From Aporrectodea caliginosa (taxonomy: Eukaryota; Annelida; Clitellata; Crassiclitellata; Lumbricidae), in NCBI GenBank assembly GCA_020284085.1, contig JACEVL010000409.1:306001-370000 (forward strand): DNA of 64,000 bases, given 5' to 3'. Each line of letters begins with the position of its first letter. The stretch's first letter is position 1. Position numbers and translations under genes: made by a program. The notes beneath the pieces are model-generated. The model saw only the letters and a list, made by a program, of their open reading frames with translations, made no database searches and was not told where the DNA came from. Positions 24,016 to 35,864 of this stretch are shown here, piece after piece.

Positions 24016-25300
24016 TTTCTGGAGCCAATTCAAAGGTCAAACGATTACATCAGCCTGAAACAGACACCCACTAATTAAAAGCTGTGGGAGGTTCATTTCA
24101 AGGGTCGTTCTTCTTAGTGCCTCGCCAGCGCCTACCACCCCCACTCCAATCATTGCATCAGCTTTTACAACATTGACCGCGCATGCGCATCGAACCACTG
24201 TATAGTTTAGCAAGGGTTCCATAGCGCTATAGCTTTTCGCAAGGGCACTGAAACACGGCAAGTTTTCCACAATGGTTCCAATTTGCCATTTGTACATGCA
24301 ACCAATGAGAGTACAAGCCTGTGAATTATAGAATTATAGAATAAGGGGCTCATTAGGGGTAAGTAGGGTTTGACGTCACACACAGTGACAAGCTCTAGTA
24401 GCTAGCACGACACACACACTCTATATGCTCTCTAGCATTGATTATTTAGCTCTTGCATTGTGTTTTTGAGGCTTACTAGATTTTACTCTTATACAACAAG
24501 ACCATGCATTTAGCTGGAATTATAGAATAAGGGACTTATCTAGAGTTAAATAGAGTTACATAGTTTTCAATAGGGTTCACATAAGCATGTGTTTAGTGAG
24601 TTCACACTCACTGAAAAGCCCTTGTATTTAGCTTGAATTATAGAAAAAGGGTGGAAATAGAGCGATCAAGCCGTTTTTCACTTCTCAGCATGTATTATGC
24701 TCACTAAGCACTTTTGCGTAACGTGCTTTTACATTTAGGTATGCCTCAAACTATATATCTAGAATTATCAAGTGTCTTAAATTTAAAGTCAGCAACTTGG
24801 GTTTTTAACTCTTGTAGGTGGACTTGCATGGTTTTACATGGCTGACTAAGCTCAATTTATTATTCATTAAATACAAATTGCAATCTTTTACTCTATAGGC
24901 AAGATGCTATAACCGAGGGTATTTGCTCTTTTACACATAGGTGCGCAGCGTTGTGCTAGCAATCTCCTTCAATGCGCACTAAGGCTAATTTATTAGGCAT
25001 TAGGCACAAATTGCATGGTTTTTGAATTTGGAGCTCGTCATTTGCAAAGCTCATTTTACACTGTTTCATTGTACAGCCAAGCTGTCAATGTTTTAGACAC
25101 TCACACTTAGACCAACTTTAAGCTTGCACGCCAGTGCAGCTAGACTTTGCTCGTGTAGCTGCACACGTATTGTTTTACAAGGTTGATCAAATCTCAATGA
25201 ATATTCTTTTAGCCTTACTCCTTTTACGCTTAGTGTGGAAGCCAATACAGGCAGTGTTTGCGCTTGCATGCGAGTACAGCTCTCACCATTTAGCCATTTG
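24016..25300. other. Non-coding AT-rich spacer
   Basis: No gene recognised. GAATTATAGAATAAGGG-type words recur at about 24327, 24517 and 24634. Confidence 0.5.
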
Positions 25301-25304
25301 CAAC

Positions 25305-25490
25305 TTTAAAATTTCAGAAGTTGTGGTTCTCAATCTTTTAGATTTCAGACGTCGGGCTTTCCAACTTTAAAATTTCAGACACTCTGGTTTTCAATCTTTT
25401 AGATTTCAGACTTGGTGGTTTTCAAAATTTTAATTTAAGAACTTCTTGCTTGTTAATTTAAAATTTCAGAAGTCGTGGTTTTCAATCCCT
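25305..25490. repeat. Degenerate tandem repeat of about 55 bp
   Basis: Three to four units built on AAATTTCAGA ... GTGGTT(C/T)TCAATC and TTTTAGATTTCAGAC. Confidence 0.7.
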
Positions 25491-25504
25491 CCACTACTGA
25501 CGTC

Positions 25505-25690
25505 CAGTGGCGGTGCGAGTCCGGTTGCCAGATATCTAGATTTCCTATATCCTATATCCTGGGGGGGGAATTATTCCTAAATTTCACACTTTCTGTACAA
25601 AATTACATCTCTTTCATTTTTCTGGGGGAACTCGATCCTGGGGGGAACTTCCCCCCCCCCAGGAGACGTCTAGATTAAACACTGGGCGTA
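25505..25690. mobile_element. G/C-run repeat fragment
   Basis: CCAGTGGCG at the left and ACACTGGGCG at the right enclose runs of G and C (CCTGGGGGGGGAA ... CTTCCCCCC). It resembles the degraded MITE types at 22440 and 25935. Confidence 0.4.
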
Positions 25691-25934
25691 TATATAAGCC
25701 AAAGCCAGAATGGTATGGTGAACCTATAGGACATGTTGTACGGATGACGGACTGACGGAGTGATGTGCTGTTCAATATACAACGCAAAACAACACGCCCA
25801 TATCAGTTACCAATCGTGTATACATCAAAAGTAATTATGTATAATCGAACAGGATACGCGTTTGACTGGTGATTGTGCTCCTATTAACGGCCTGAAAGGC
25901 ACACAGGTCTTCATATTATTGTTTCCTTCCTGTT

Positions 25935-26030
25935 TTCAGTGGCGTAAATCATGGGGGGGACAGAGGGGGTGTCCCCCCAAAGTTTTGACTGAGGGGGACA
26001 GCAGTGTTGACTGTCCCCCTCAAAGTTAAA
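25935..26030. mobile_element. Repeat starting AGTGGCGTAAATCATGGGGG
   Basis: Reverse-complement relative of 22440-22572 (shared GGCGTAAATCATGGGGG and CCCAAAGTTTTGACT). Confidence 0.6.
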
Positions 26031-26049
26031 CATTTTTTCTAACAATTCT

Positions 26050-26950
26050 CAAAGAAACTCTCGTCTGTAATGTGGCTCGGAAGGCCTCTGTGTATTCCAA
26101 AGAAGACTAGCATCGCGCTCATCCATCATCTAGGGTTGTACAGATTACATCCATCATCTCCAAAGCTCGGTTGTCGCTTGAAACATGATCTTGTGTAGCA
26201 AGTTGTTTGGCCACAAAATTCCTCGTGCCTCGGGAACTTAGTCATCTGCTCTCGAGCTAGCCGGCCTGTAGCATCATATGCCTCCTCTGTCTCTGTCTGT
26301 CTCTGCCTGTGTGTGTCTCTCCGCATTTCTGTCTTTGTGTCCTTCTCTTTATTTAGTATAGCACTGCATGTCGGCAGCCACGCACATACGATCAACGGTT
26401 TAATATCGTTGTAATATTGTTCTTCATATTAAATTTGGTCTCGGACCACAGGCTAAAATCGAGAGCAAGGCCAAGCCACTGTTCACTGTATTGAGACCCC
26501 ATTATTGACGAGTCATGGGTTCTACTTCTAATGCATCTTCAATCAAACGTCTCAGACAGTCATTGTTGAGCTTCAGTTCCAGCAAAAAGAAAAACCGGGT
26601 ATGTAACTACGTATCACAATATAGTCCCTATATCAGTTCCAATAAAGCTCGACGACAGCGTTGTATACTATAGCTGGCCAGGAGAGGGATTCGTGGGGTC
26701 TGGACTTCGCGTCCGTACCCTCTGAACTTGGAACCACCGATATTGCTCAGATTCAATGAGATTTTACAGAAACTTCATCCTTACCCCTTATGGAAAAATA
26801 TAACTTTTAGTTCCGATCCATTGAAGCCTAGCCTGAGCCTCCCTACAGTATATAAATAATAAATGTATATTATGTGATGTCTATTTTGGATTTTTCAGTT
26901 GAATGTGTGTTGAAAATAGGCCTAATGTACACAGAAAGATATTTAACATG
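26050..26950. other. Non-coding spacer
   Basis: No gene recognised; a short CT/GT-rich stretch lies at 26280-26345. The frame beginning at 26514 (ATGGGTTCTACTTC) ends in a basic stretch before a GTATGT donor-like site, but nothing supports it as a gene. Confidence 0.4.
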
Positions 26951-26967
26951 CATCAATGGTAATCTGT

Positions 26968-27190
26968 TAACCCTCGGGCTACCAAGGGTGGGGTGGTTAC
27001 CACCCCCCCTACGTTTTTATGCACAATTTTTTTTCCATATGGAATATAATTTTTGCATTTTAGGTAGCTGTAGCAGATTCATTGGCGCACATTTTGAGGT
27101 AAACATCATGGTGGTAGCCCACGCCATTCAAAAGTTATACCTGATATACCCGAGGCACCAGGGGGGTGGATACCACCCCCTTAGTTTTTC
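26968..27190. repeat. Direct repeat with CCACCCCC motif
   Basis: GGTGGTTACCACCCCCC followed by TACGTTTTT recurs as GGTGGATACCACCCCC followed by TTAGTTTTT about 165 bp further on. Origin unknown. Confidence 0.5.
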
Positions 27191-28860
27191 GACTATAGCT
27201 TATTGACTATTCTTCCTAGAAGAGAAACAATTATACCATTCTTTAGATGGAATGCAGGGCTTCATTTGCATACCATCACAACAGTAGCTGGCTGATTTTT
27301 TCTATCGGCCACGTGAGTACCCTGAACAAATACTAATTCTACTGATCGACGGGCACTTTGAATCTTGTTGTGCATTACAACAGAACCTGTTGTCTATGGG
27401 GCAATCTCAATGGCTGACGTCACAGGCTTTAGATTTTGCTGCCCTGTTCTGTGCTTTCTCTTTGTTGCTTATGGCGATCTTGAAAATAGGTTTTATATTA
27501 ATTTCAATAAATGTCTGGTTTCCTACTACTGTCTGCAGACAAACTCAAAGACGACTCAAGCAACATCTTAGCTACGAGTAACATCTGCTTCCTGACAGTT
27601 TTGAAATAATAGAGCAATTTGTTCACATGACAGCCTAAAATGCAACCATTGCAGTGTGGAAAAAAAAAAATTTTAAGTGGGGAGGGGGCACATCCCCCTC
27701 CCCATACCCCTCCCCCTGCTCGGCGCTGCGCGCTCAACGATCGTCCTTCGGACGACCATTTGGCCCCCCCTATACCTTTCTACATCAGTTAGTCCCCAAA
27801 AAGTGCACAGTAAGCTGAAAGAGTCACCAGTGACGCTACTGTGGCACTGCCTACACAGTAATGTAGCGAACATGTAGATTGTAGACTGCATAGTCTGTAG
27901 TCCTAGTTCCTCACGAATTTGGCTATTCTAGCTTTCTGTTCGCAAATGTGTCTATCAAGTCCATTTCGTCATTTAAGAAGCTGAACGGAGCATTAGAACT
28001 GAAATTCGTCAAGAGCTGTAGGAGTTGTGGAATGGTTTGCTTTTAAAAGAAAGCTAGGAAATTGGGCTAAAATGGAAAATTAAGTATGTTCAAAGTTAAA
28101 TTTCAGTGGTTTTAAAACAGACTAAACGTCTTCTAAAACATTTAAAACTCTTGTTGTGTTAAGTCATCGATATTTAAATTATGAAATTAGCTAGTTGTCG
28201 TTTTTTACATCATGTAAAAGCATTATTGACATAATGTGAGATTTTCCCTAATAATTATTCTCACAGAAAAACGGACAAAAAGTGCATGAAAGTTTTCAGT
28301 TTTAAAAAGCTTGGGGGCCCTTTGGACCTCGGGGGCCCCTGGACTTTGTCCACCCTCGTTATATGGTTGTTACGCCACTGTTGCTCGCTATATATATACG
28401 CTGACCTCCCTGCTTGTCGGCTGGGGTGCTTGGATAATTTAATTTCTTTTGTCTCGTCGTTTGCCATATTTTGCAGTTTTGCCTGCCAATTTTTGTGGTA
28501 TACATTATACATGGTTTCAAGGAACGAGGAGCGAATTTGAGCAGCTAAATTGCTAAAAGCATGTGATCCTATACTTTTACTTTAACTTAGATTGTCGTCA
28601 CAATAAAACCAGTCCCACAAGAAGCAACGAAGGAAGCTGATGGCATTCTTGGTATAGTAAAAGCTTCAGCATGTCGTCTTAAACTTAAAACAGGAAGCCC
28701 CAGAGAAGTCCGCGAAGGCTTTGTCTCCAAAACATTTCATGGAGAAGACGAACATGCAGACACCTATAGAAAGAGTTTCTATGCAGGTCTGAACTCTAAA
28801 GTTCAGTAAAAAAACATACGTTTAAAGTTAGGAAGTGAAGCAATTATAAGTTATATCAAT
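27190..28860. other. Non-coding spacer with repeat fragments
   Basis: A GC-rich repeat piece (GGGAGGGGGCACATCCCCC ... CTCGGCGCTGCGCGCTC) lies at 27665-27775. Around 28690 the sequence GGAAGCCCCAGAGAAGTCC matches GGAAGCCAGAGACGTCC at 8699, upstream of exon 2 of paralogue A, so the D duplication extends into the intron. I found no exon 1 for D. Confidence 0.45.
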
Positions 28861-28874
28861 CTACTGTTCTGAAG

Positions 28875-29139
28875 TGAAAATGAAGGTGCAATGCTTGGTA
28901 AGTTGGACGGATGAAGACGACCCGTATACTGCCCCCAAAGTTTTGACTTTGGCCCTTCTGTCCCCCCAACAAATGCAAAAAATCGGGCCCACGAAAAATT
29001 CTGCCCCCGCCAGATTTTCGCCTCTGGTAGGCCCTATAACTACGAAACAGATCGCCGGTTCTACCCCAGCAGGCAACATGAACTGTTTCATAGGCAGAAT
29101 TTGTGACATCACGAGAAGTTCATGCCACGACATGTTCAG
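28875..29139 (+). pseudogene. Exon 2 of a fourth secreted-family member (D), with inserted repeat DNA
   Basis: After an acceptor-like GTTCTGAAG the frame reads VKMKVQCLVSWTDEDDPYT, which aligns with the VIQC...W start of exon 2 in A and B. It ends NCFIGRICDITRSSCHDMFR and a GTCAAG donor in the same phase as LFR|GTCAG in A. Between these ends about 100 extra bases (from about 28930) match the CCCCAAAGTTTTGACT repeat family, yet the frame stays open (88 residues against 52). The cysteine spacing is altered: the CxxCxxC motif is lost. No signal-peptide exon and no TCPS exon were found nearby, so I call it a decayed or partial gene. It could still be an exon of a diverged transcript. Confidence 0.55.
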
Positions 29140-29164
29140 GTCAAGTCAGGACAGGCAAGATCAG

Positions 29165-29332
29165 GTCATGTCATATGTGGACGGATGGAAGGAATGAAAG
29201 GATGCATGGACGGACGGAAGGAAGGTGGAAGCACTGGAAGGATGGACAGTGGACTGACGGACGGACGGACTGACGGAAGGATGGAAGAAACGAAGGATGA
29301 AGGGAAGGACGGACGGAAGGGTGGAAGAACCA
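29165..29332 (+). repeat. Purine-rich GGAA/GGAC minisatellite after the D exon
   Basis: Positional counterpart of 8990-9370 and 18620-18895. Confidence 0.8.
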
Positions 29333-29334
29333 TG

Positions 29335-30240
29335 TAGGCGTCGACTCTCTCGGAGCCTTGGGTGCGAATGCACCCAGAGAGAAACCAGTGGGTGCGTCGC
29401 GCCCACAAGAATTCGGGCCTATAGTGTACAATAAATTTGCAAATGTCCTATATAAGACAGGATATATATATATACAAATTTAGGAACATATATAAGGTTG
29501 CAGAACTATGTCAGTCACCGTCACGTGAGTTTCACATATATAGCATCCTATTTCTAACCACATCAACCTCGACAAGGAAGTACTTTATATTCTTTCTCCA
29601 AAATTGGTCTAAAATAGGCCTATTATTCACCTATACGGCAATGTTGAATAGAGCCCATTAATACTTTTCCCGGGGTAAAACCCATTCTCCCATAGACAAA
29701 AGCAAAAATCGGCGCCTATGGGAAGAACAGAAATTTTGTTCTTTACTTAGCCCCAATAAACAATGCTCATCACGATTCAGTCCGCTAGGTCTACGTTCAA
29801 CTGGCTTCCCATTATTTATATATCATGTATGTTATCAAAGACACATGTTATCTCGGACTAATGTACCGACATCAGTGGTGGAACACTTCGACTCAGAGGT
29901 TGACCTTATCACTTCAGGTCACACATATTGACAAAGCCAAGCCGACTGGGACCTCTGGATAATCTCTGGATGAAGAGGTCGGCCCGAAGTCAAAGATTTC
30001 TCCACACCGGCATTAGCTTACCCCAACAGGTCCCTGCATTCCTCAAGCACTGTATCAGTTACGTTTCTCTCATGCATTCTGAGTCTGTATCTGAGGATTT
30101 TGTATTCAGTTAAAAGTATGTTAGAATTGAACGTGTTTCTCTTCTTTTGGATTACTTATGGAAGAAGATTTTTGTGTCAAGGTTATCCTTAATTTTTTCT
30201 TCGCTGGTGCTGTGTAGAACAATAGGTTAGACTTTACTGT
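29335..30240. other. Non-coding spacer
   Basis: No gene recognised. It ends at the GTAG target site of the LTR element. Confidence 0.5.
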
Positions 30241-30244
30241 GTAG
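30241..30244. repeat. 4-bp target-site duplication (left)
   Basis: GTAG, repeated at 36897-36900 on the other side of the LTR element. Confidence 0.7.
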
Positions 30245-31784
30245 TGTAGGGTAGGTGGGAGTTTGCGTGCGCCTTCGCTCGGTCACGCGACGTACTCGCT
30301 TCTTCTACACTGGCTCCCGCTCTTGCTATCTCTTCCCTAGGCGCTACCGAAGGGCAAAACGGCGGAGCAGGCCGTCTTCTTTCTGGTTCTTCTACTGACG
30401 AGGTGGCCCATCTACTTCCAGTGGCAAGGCCCACCGTCGGACTGACGGTCCTACGTCCTTCTGACGCAGGGTGGTTGGTAAAAGTTACTACCCGCCCCCC
30501 TTCATTTCTCTCCATCTCTTCCAAACGATCCATCATACGATTCATCAGACCAAACTGTCTCTCCTCTGCCTCTCTCTGTCTCTCTTCTGCCTCTCTCTGT
30601 ACCTGTGTCACCGCGCCAGTCAGAGTGGCCAGCAAGGCCATCATTCTGTCTAACGTCTCGGCGGACCTAATTTCGGTCTGCGAAGCTTCGCTTCGTAGAT
30701 CTTCTTCCTCTTCTCCGTTTCTTTCTGGGAGAGAATTAGACGGTGAAGCCATTTTTAAGATTATATTCCAAGCAACTAATAATACAATGTCTAAGCACAA
30801 TTTAGGTTTACAGAACGATGCTACTTCATTAATACTGTAGTTAGTACAATAATGCAATCTTAGTATTAATCATTCACAGCATTCATTCACAGACATGCGT
30901 GGCTTAAGGCTGCGTACTCTATGCGGTTATATTTACTCTACTGTTATTTATTATCATTCTGCCACAGCTGCGTGTCTAATTTTAGCTGCAAGTTTCCATT
31001 GCTCACTCGCAGTGCACAGTACTATACCTCGTTCAAGCTCTGCAGCGGCATAGGGCTTTTCCCTTCGTCATCTCCTCGCCAAGGCCTTCGCGTCACCCTT
31101 TGTCTCCAATAATCCACAGTTCTCAGAAGAGATCCGCCCTTCCAAATTCGATCCGTAGACTCTGTGAATCCGTAATCCGTTACTCTGCTTTATCACCTAT
31201 CGAATCACAACGATACACCAGGCCCTCGGCTCTTAGTGATCTTTGGCTGCATTCGACAAATAACCTCCGTCGTCGTGACGCTATTCCTGCGTTCCCTTCG
31301 CAGGCGTCCGTTTAAGGAGTGGACAGTATTTCCACTCCGGCACATCCGAATCGACTCCGTCTGTCCTAAATCCCCGGTTCGTTACTTTGCGCGTTTTGCG
31401 TCTCGTAAATCAACCGATGCTACGGATTCTTTAGGACTAGTCACCCGGTTGGCGACTTCTTCAGACTGCCAAGAAAACGGCGTGCCCTTTGTATGTATAG
31501 CCAAAAACTCACATTACCCTCCGTGCTCTTCTCCCATTGGCTGCGGTCGATGCGACTTCCTATCCTCCTTTTACCTTTCCTCCTCCCGTGCGATACTGTC
31601 CCTGGCTGATCTGCCATCCCGGTCTAACAGGTCCACGTCTGCTGGCAAATCCAGGGTTTGCAAGCTGTTTCTCATCTCGGCTGCCAGCTGCCATCTCTAT
31701 CTTAGCAGCCCCTACTTCTGCAGCGCCTGTGTAACTTCTATGCCGTACATTACTTTACTGTTGTAGAGACATAGCGTTTCTACA
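30245..31784 (-). repeat. 3' LTR
   Basis: 1,540-bp direct repeat, TGTAG ... CTACA. It also contains the first 508 coding bases of the Gag-like ORF (start codon complement at 30750-30752); that frame runs out of the LTR to a stop at 30234-30236. Confidence 0.88.
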
Positions 31785-31796
31785 TTCTCCCCAACT
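31785..31796 (-). promoter_or_regulatory. Polypurine tract
   Basis: On the minus strand TTGGGGAGAA directly precedes the TGTAGAAACG start of the 3' LTR. This is the expected site of plus-strand priming. Confidence 0.6.
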
Positions 31797-33851
31797 GCCG
31801 CTCTTGGTTTCTACCGTATTGGGAGAAACACAGACTTAAAAATCCTTTTTAACAACAGTTCTACACGTCAAGCCTTCTATACCCTACTGCAGCCATAATT
31901 TTACATCATATTCACTCATGCGATCATGCAACATCTGCCATTCCGCAAAATCATTACAGTTTCAGACTATCACTAACATCAGGCGCAATGCAACTTCACT
32001 ACATAACCAATGCAATTATCACACTTAATGTCTTATCATAGTTAAGCACTGCATACAAATCATTGAATCCTTTCATCATCTTCAACACAAGTTTCTCTAA
32101 ATGCAATCATTTATGCACATAATACCTTTTTCACTTCATCACCTTAATCATCTTAATCGTATAGTTCATCTCTACATCAAATAACAGTACTTAGCACAAT
32201 TCTACAATAATTTCTACTATACTTTGCAATCAATATTCAATCTCATCAATAGCAAAACCTTTTGACCATTCATCATTAGTACACAAATCTTAATCATCGT
32301 AATCTTCATCATACTTCAACCACAGTAATTTCTTAATCAACAATACTAATTCTACTTCATGGCACATACATAGCGCTTCATAAGTCATCCAATTCATAAT
32401 CATCTTCATTTCATCGGCGGCAATCACATCGCAATCAATCTTCATCAACAGTAATGTTCTTAACTAACATAACACCTTGCGTCAAAACACGAGTCATACG
32501 ATGCAATAACATTTCGTTGCTCTCTAACATGACTTCATTAATATGCAAATACTTTTTCATGTAACATCAGATAATTCTACTTTTCACTACATCCTACAGT
32601 CATGCGCACTTAAACTTCGTGGCATCGTCTCTCTAACTTGCGCTTATAGCTACCGAATTAGAAACAGAATATCGACGATTCTGATTTCATCGAAGGCCTA
32701 CATTTAATCGGCAGAGTTCTTAATTTTATGATCAGCACAGAGAATTCCGTTTCAGTCGCTAGAGTGCGCCTCTGGCTGGTCTTCTTCTTTAGTCTCCACG
32801 CATCTCGGCTGAAATGCGCGTTCGTAACACGAATTTCCACGCAGCGTACAGGTATCATCGATAGGTAGCACAAGATATTCAAAGTAGGAATCCGAATCTT
32901 TCCCGTTTCCATGGAGTATACCGACAGGCGACGAATCCTTCTATCTCTGGTCCACGCGTCGTCACGCGTAGCCTCGCAGTAATCGCCCACACTTAACCGA
33001 ATTCCACTTGTAAAACGTAACACACTTAACACATTCGTTACACGTTCTGGTAATCAGGGAGGCGTGGAAGCTTGTATTAGCTGCAAGATCTCCAACCTAT
33101 GACTTACCCAGACGTGTACTTCGTGTACATCACACAAGCGCTTCTCTACGTCATCGTACGGTCAGGCATTGATTCCTCTGCCGTCGATTTTCGTTTAACA
33201 AAACCTTCTTTACGTTATCTCACGGTCAGGCATTGATTCCTCTGCCGTATATAACTTCCCTTAAACAACTTCGTTACTACAACGCACGGTCAGGCATGGT
33301 TCCTCTGCCGGCTACATATTCTCATTAAACAAAGCCTTTTTGGCTGCACTAAAAAAACGATTCCTCCTACGCGTTAACAAGAGTGAGTTCCATCTCACCC
33401 ACAGACATGATTCCAACCGATTGTCTCATATACTCCATAGTTCCACGATCGAGTTCTTCTTCCCACTTCCCGTCGTCGTTCTTCCAGATCCTTGGCTACT
33501 ATCCTCTTTGCTGTGCGAATCGCCCGCCTGTACCTGCCACTCCTACGCCGATCTGTTAGATCGCTCGTTCAGAATACAGGACATCGTTCAGCGAATTACC
33601 TGATTCATTATCTCTACCGAATTCGTATTTAAATTAATATTATTTTATGTTTTGCGTCCGACTTATTTAATTCTCGTTACTCTGCTTTCTTACTACAATT
33701 CCATTCTCTTACTTAAACACAGAGTTCACATTTCTCCATTCGTCGTTCGTTCTTTATAATTGAATTCCACTGCTAAACCATCCATTCGTACTATCTTTAT
33801 CGTTCCGGGTCGTCTTCAAGTTTGCGGTGTCATCTGGCGAACAACACTAGT
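31797..33851 (-). other. Non-coding internal region of the LTR element
   Basis: About 2 kb with no long frame and no detectable pol remnant. Much of it is AATCATC/TTCATCA-like low-complexity sequence. Confidence 0.6.
33160..33312. repeat. Three spaced copies of ACGGTCAGGCATTGATTCCT
   Basis: Copies start near 33167, 33221 and 33284. Each begins ACGGTCAGGCAT and ends TTCCTCTGCCG; the third lacks TGAT. They lie in the untranslated part of the LTR element. Each copy contains CGG...CCG and could fold as a small stem-loop. Confidence 0.8.
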
Positions 33852-35864
33852 CTAACCGACGTGATAATCGCTGATGTACTCGCATAGAGGCGGCTTGTCG
33901 CGGTACGGGCAGTGACGTGTGATGCGCCGAGTATCTCCTCCGTTATGGCAGCTCCCTTGTTGTTGCCTCGTTACCATCCCAGGTTGCGTCGGCCGACAGA
34001 AAGAATTCCAATTATTCGGAGGTGGCTGTCGTTTGACGTCACCTTGCCTGCTTTTGCACGGTCTCTCTGGCCATTTCGACGTAGACTGAATTTGCTTGCC
34101 TTGCTCGTTGACGTAACCGTTACACGCAGAAGCTTCTACAGAGTTCCCTTCACGCCGTATGATCCTTCTCAGATCATTATCGGTCCGTTGCTCAGCTGCG
34201 ATAACCGTACTGCCTCCGTCGTCTGGTAAATTCAATTGTTCAGCAGAGGGTGCCAACGTTCCCTCGACTACGCTCACAGACTGCGGCTTCCTCGACAAAA
34301 CATACGCGTTCGATTGCACCTTTTCGGCTTGATGCTTCACATCACAATCAATTTCTGCTATCCGACCTTTATCGACAGACAAAGCCTCTCCGTACGATTC
34401 AAGACGCAAGCTACTTTTATTTTTATCTACGTGACTGTCTTTGACAGTTGTAGACACAGCAGCAACGTTTTCTAGAGATAGAACTGTATCTGAGTTATAG
34501 GTTTGAGTCGCGACAGAACTTTGATTTATTACGATAGGTAAGTGAACGTAGTTAGATTGCGGTTCCTTTGCTCTGGCGAGTGAATAGGAATTGTTATTTA
34601 TTGGGTTGAAAGTCTGAGCAGCAACATGGTTCAATGTTGGCCATGCATTCGTCAGATGGCGCATAGGTGCGGTGGTTGGTATTTGATTGTATTGGTTTCC
34701 TTGTGAAGGCAAAATTGAACTGGTTGGCACATAACTGCGACTCATGAGAAATTCGTCGCGTCTTTCGACAGAATTCCTTTGTTCCGGCTGACTGACGACG
34801 TTAGAATAATCCAGATCCACGCGTTGCATCGAATTTTGCGTAACCGTTTCTCCGACGACTCCATTTATTACAGCAGTACGTAGTCCAGATTCGCTTGGCA
34901 CAGACACCGTGTAACTGTTCTGCATTCTTGGCATACCTCCAGATTCAGAGGTCTGCCTTATTTGTGCATTAGCCATTTCTCTTGTGTTCTCTACTGGGCC
35001 ATATTGTGTGTGATCCCTGGGTATGTTATGATGTGTTGAGGGCCACTGGTCAATAATGTGGTACGGTCGGTTGGCGACCGTAATGATATCCCTGTCCTGA
35101 ATGTATTGTAACTGTAATGGCATTCTTCCATCATTCAATTTATATAGCTCATTCTGGCCGCTTTTCTGGGCTACAACGAGTCTTCCATTCGCTTCATTCA
35201 CTTCATTTCTCAACAAATCATCATACAGATCATCACGAATATTTGTTTCAACCATATTTTCAACATTTGCATCATTCACATTAAAATCCCTTCCTACAAA
35301 TCTATTTTCATTAGGAGCAACATCATTAAAGAATTCATCACATCCTCGCACGTCATTGTAGGGTAGGTGGGAGTTTGCGTGCGCCTTCGCTCGGTCACGC
35401 GACGTACTCGCTTCTTCTACACTGGCTCCCGCTCTTGCTATCTCTTCCCTAGGCGCTACCGAAGGGCAAAACGGCGGAGCAGGCCGTCTTCTTTCTGGTT
35501 CTTCTACTGACGAGGTGGCCCATCTACTTCCAGTGGCAAGGCCCACCGTCGGACTGACGGTCCTACGTCCTTCTGACGCAGGGTGGTTGGTAAAAGTTAC
35601 TACCCGCCCCCCTTCATTTCTCTCCATCTCTTCCAAACGATCCATCATACGATTCATCAGACCAAACTGTCTCTCCTCTGCCTCTCTCTGTCTCTCTTCT
35701 GCCTCTCTCTGTACCTGTGTCACCGCGCCAGTCAGAGTGGCCAGCAAGGCCATCATTCTGTCTAACGTCTCGGCGGACCTAATTTCGGTCTGCGAAGCTT
35801 CGCTTCGTAGATCTTCTTCCTCTTCTCCGTTTCTTTCTGGGAGAGAATTAGACGGTGAAGCCAT
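33852..35864 (-). CDS. Gag-like protein of the LTR retrotransposon, 670 residues
   Basis: The likely start is the ATG complementary to 35862-35864 (MASPSNSLPERNG); an in-frame ATG 35 codons upstream is less likely. Residues about 30-85 form a heptad-rich coiled coil (RMMALLATLTGAVTQVQ, then repeated REAEERQ). The middle is polar, rich in N, S, Q and T, and probably disordered; I could not recognise a capsid fold. The C-terminus is basic and carries CHNGGDTRRITRHCP, which looks like a CCHC zinc knuckle (CxxCxxxxHxxxxC) with the second Cys replaced by G and the His by R. The first 169 residues are encoded inside the 5' LTR and the frame crosses the LTR boundary at 35357 without interruption. 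Its role, RNA packaging in a particle, is inferred from position and layout only. Confidence 0.7.
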   Translation of the reverse strand: MASPSNSLPERNGEEEEDLRSEASQTEIRSAETLDRMMALLATLTGAVTQVQREAEERQREAEERQFGLMNRMMDRLEEMERNEGGRVVTFTNHPASEGRRTVSPTVGLATGSRWATSSVEEPERRRPAPPFCPSVAPREEIARAGASVEEASTSRDRAKAHANSHLPYNDVRGCDEFFNDVAPNENRFVGRDFNVNDANVENMVETNIRDDLYDDLLRNEVNEANGRLVVAQKSGQNELYKLNDGRMPLQLQYIQDRDIITVANRPYHIIDQWPSTHHNIPRDHTQYGPVENTREMANAQIRQTSESGGMPRMQNSYTVSVPSESGLRTAVINGVVGETVTQNSMQRVDLDYSNVVSQPEQRNSVERRDEFLMSRSYVPTSSILPSQGNQYNQIPTTAPMRHLTNAWPTLNHVAAQTFNPINNNSYSLARAKEPQSNYVHLPIVINQSSVATQTYNSDTVLSLENVAAVSTTVKDSHVDKNKSSLRLESYGEALSVDKGRIAEIDCDVKHQAEKVQSNAYVLSRKPQSVSVVEGTLAPSAEQLNLPDDGGSTVIAAEQRTDNDLRRIIRREGNSVEASACNGYVNEQGKQIQSTSKWPERPCKSRQGDVKRQPPPNNWNSFCRPTQPGMVTRQQQGSCHNGGDTRRITRHCPYRDKPPLCEYISDYHVG

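Noticed and set aside
31236..31766. 176-residue plus-strand frame, repeated at 36348-36878
   Set aside because: It lies antisense inside the LTR, has no recognisable domain, and is duplicated only because the LTR is.
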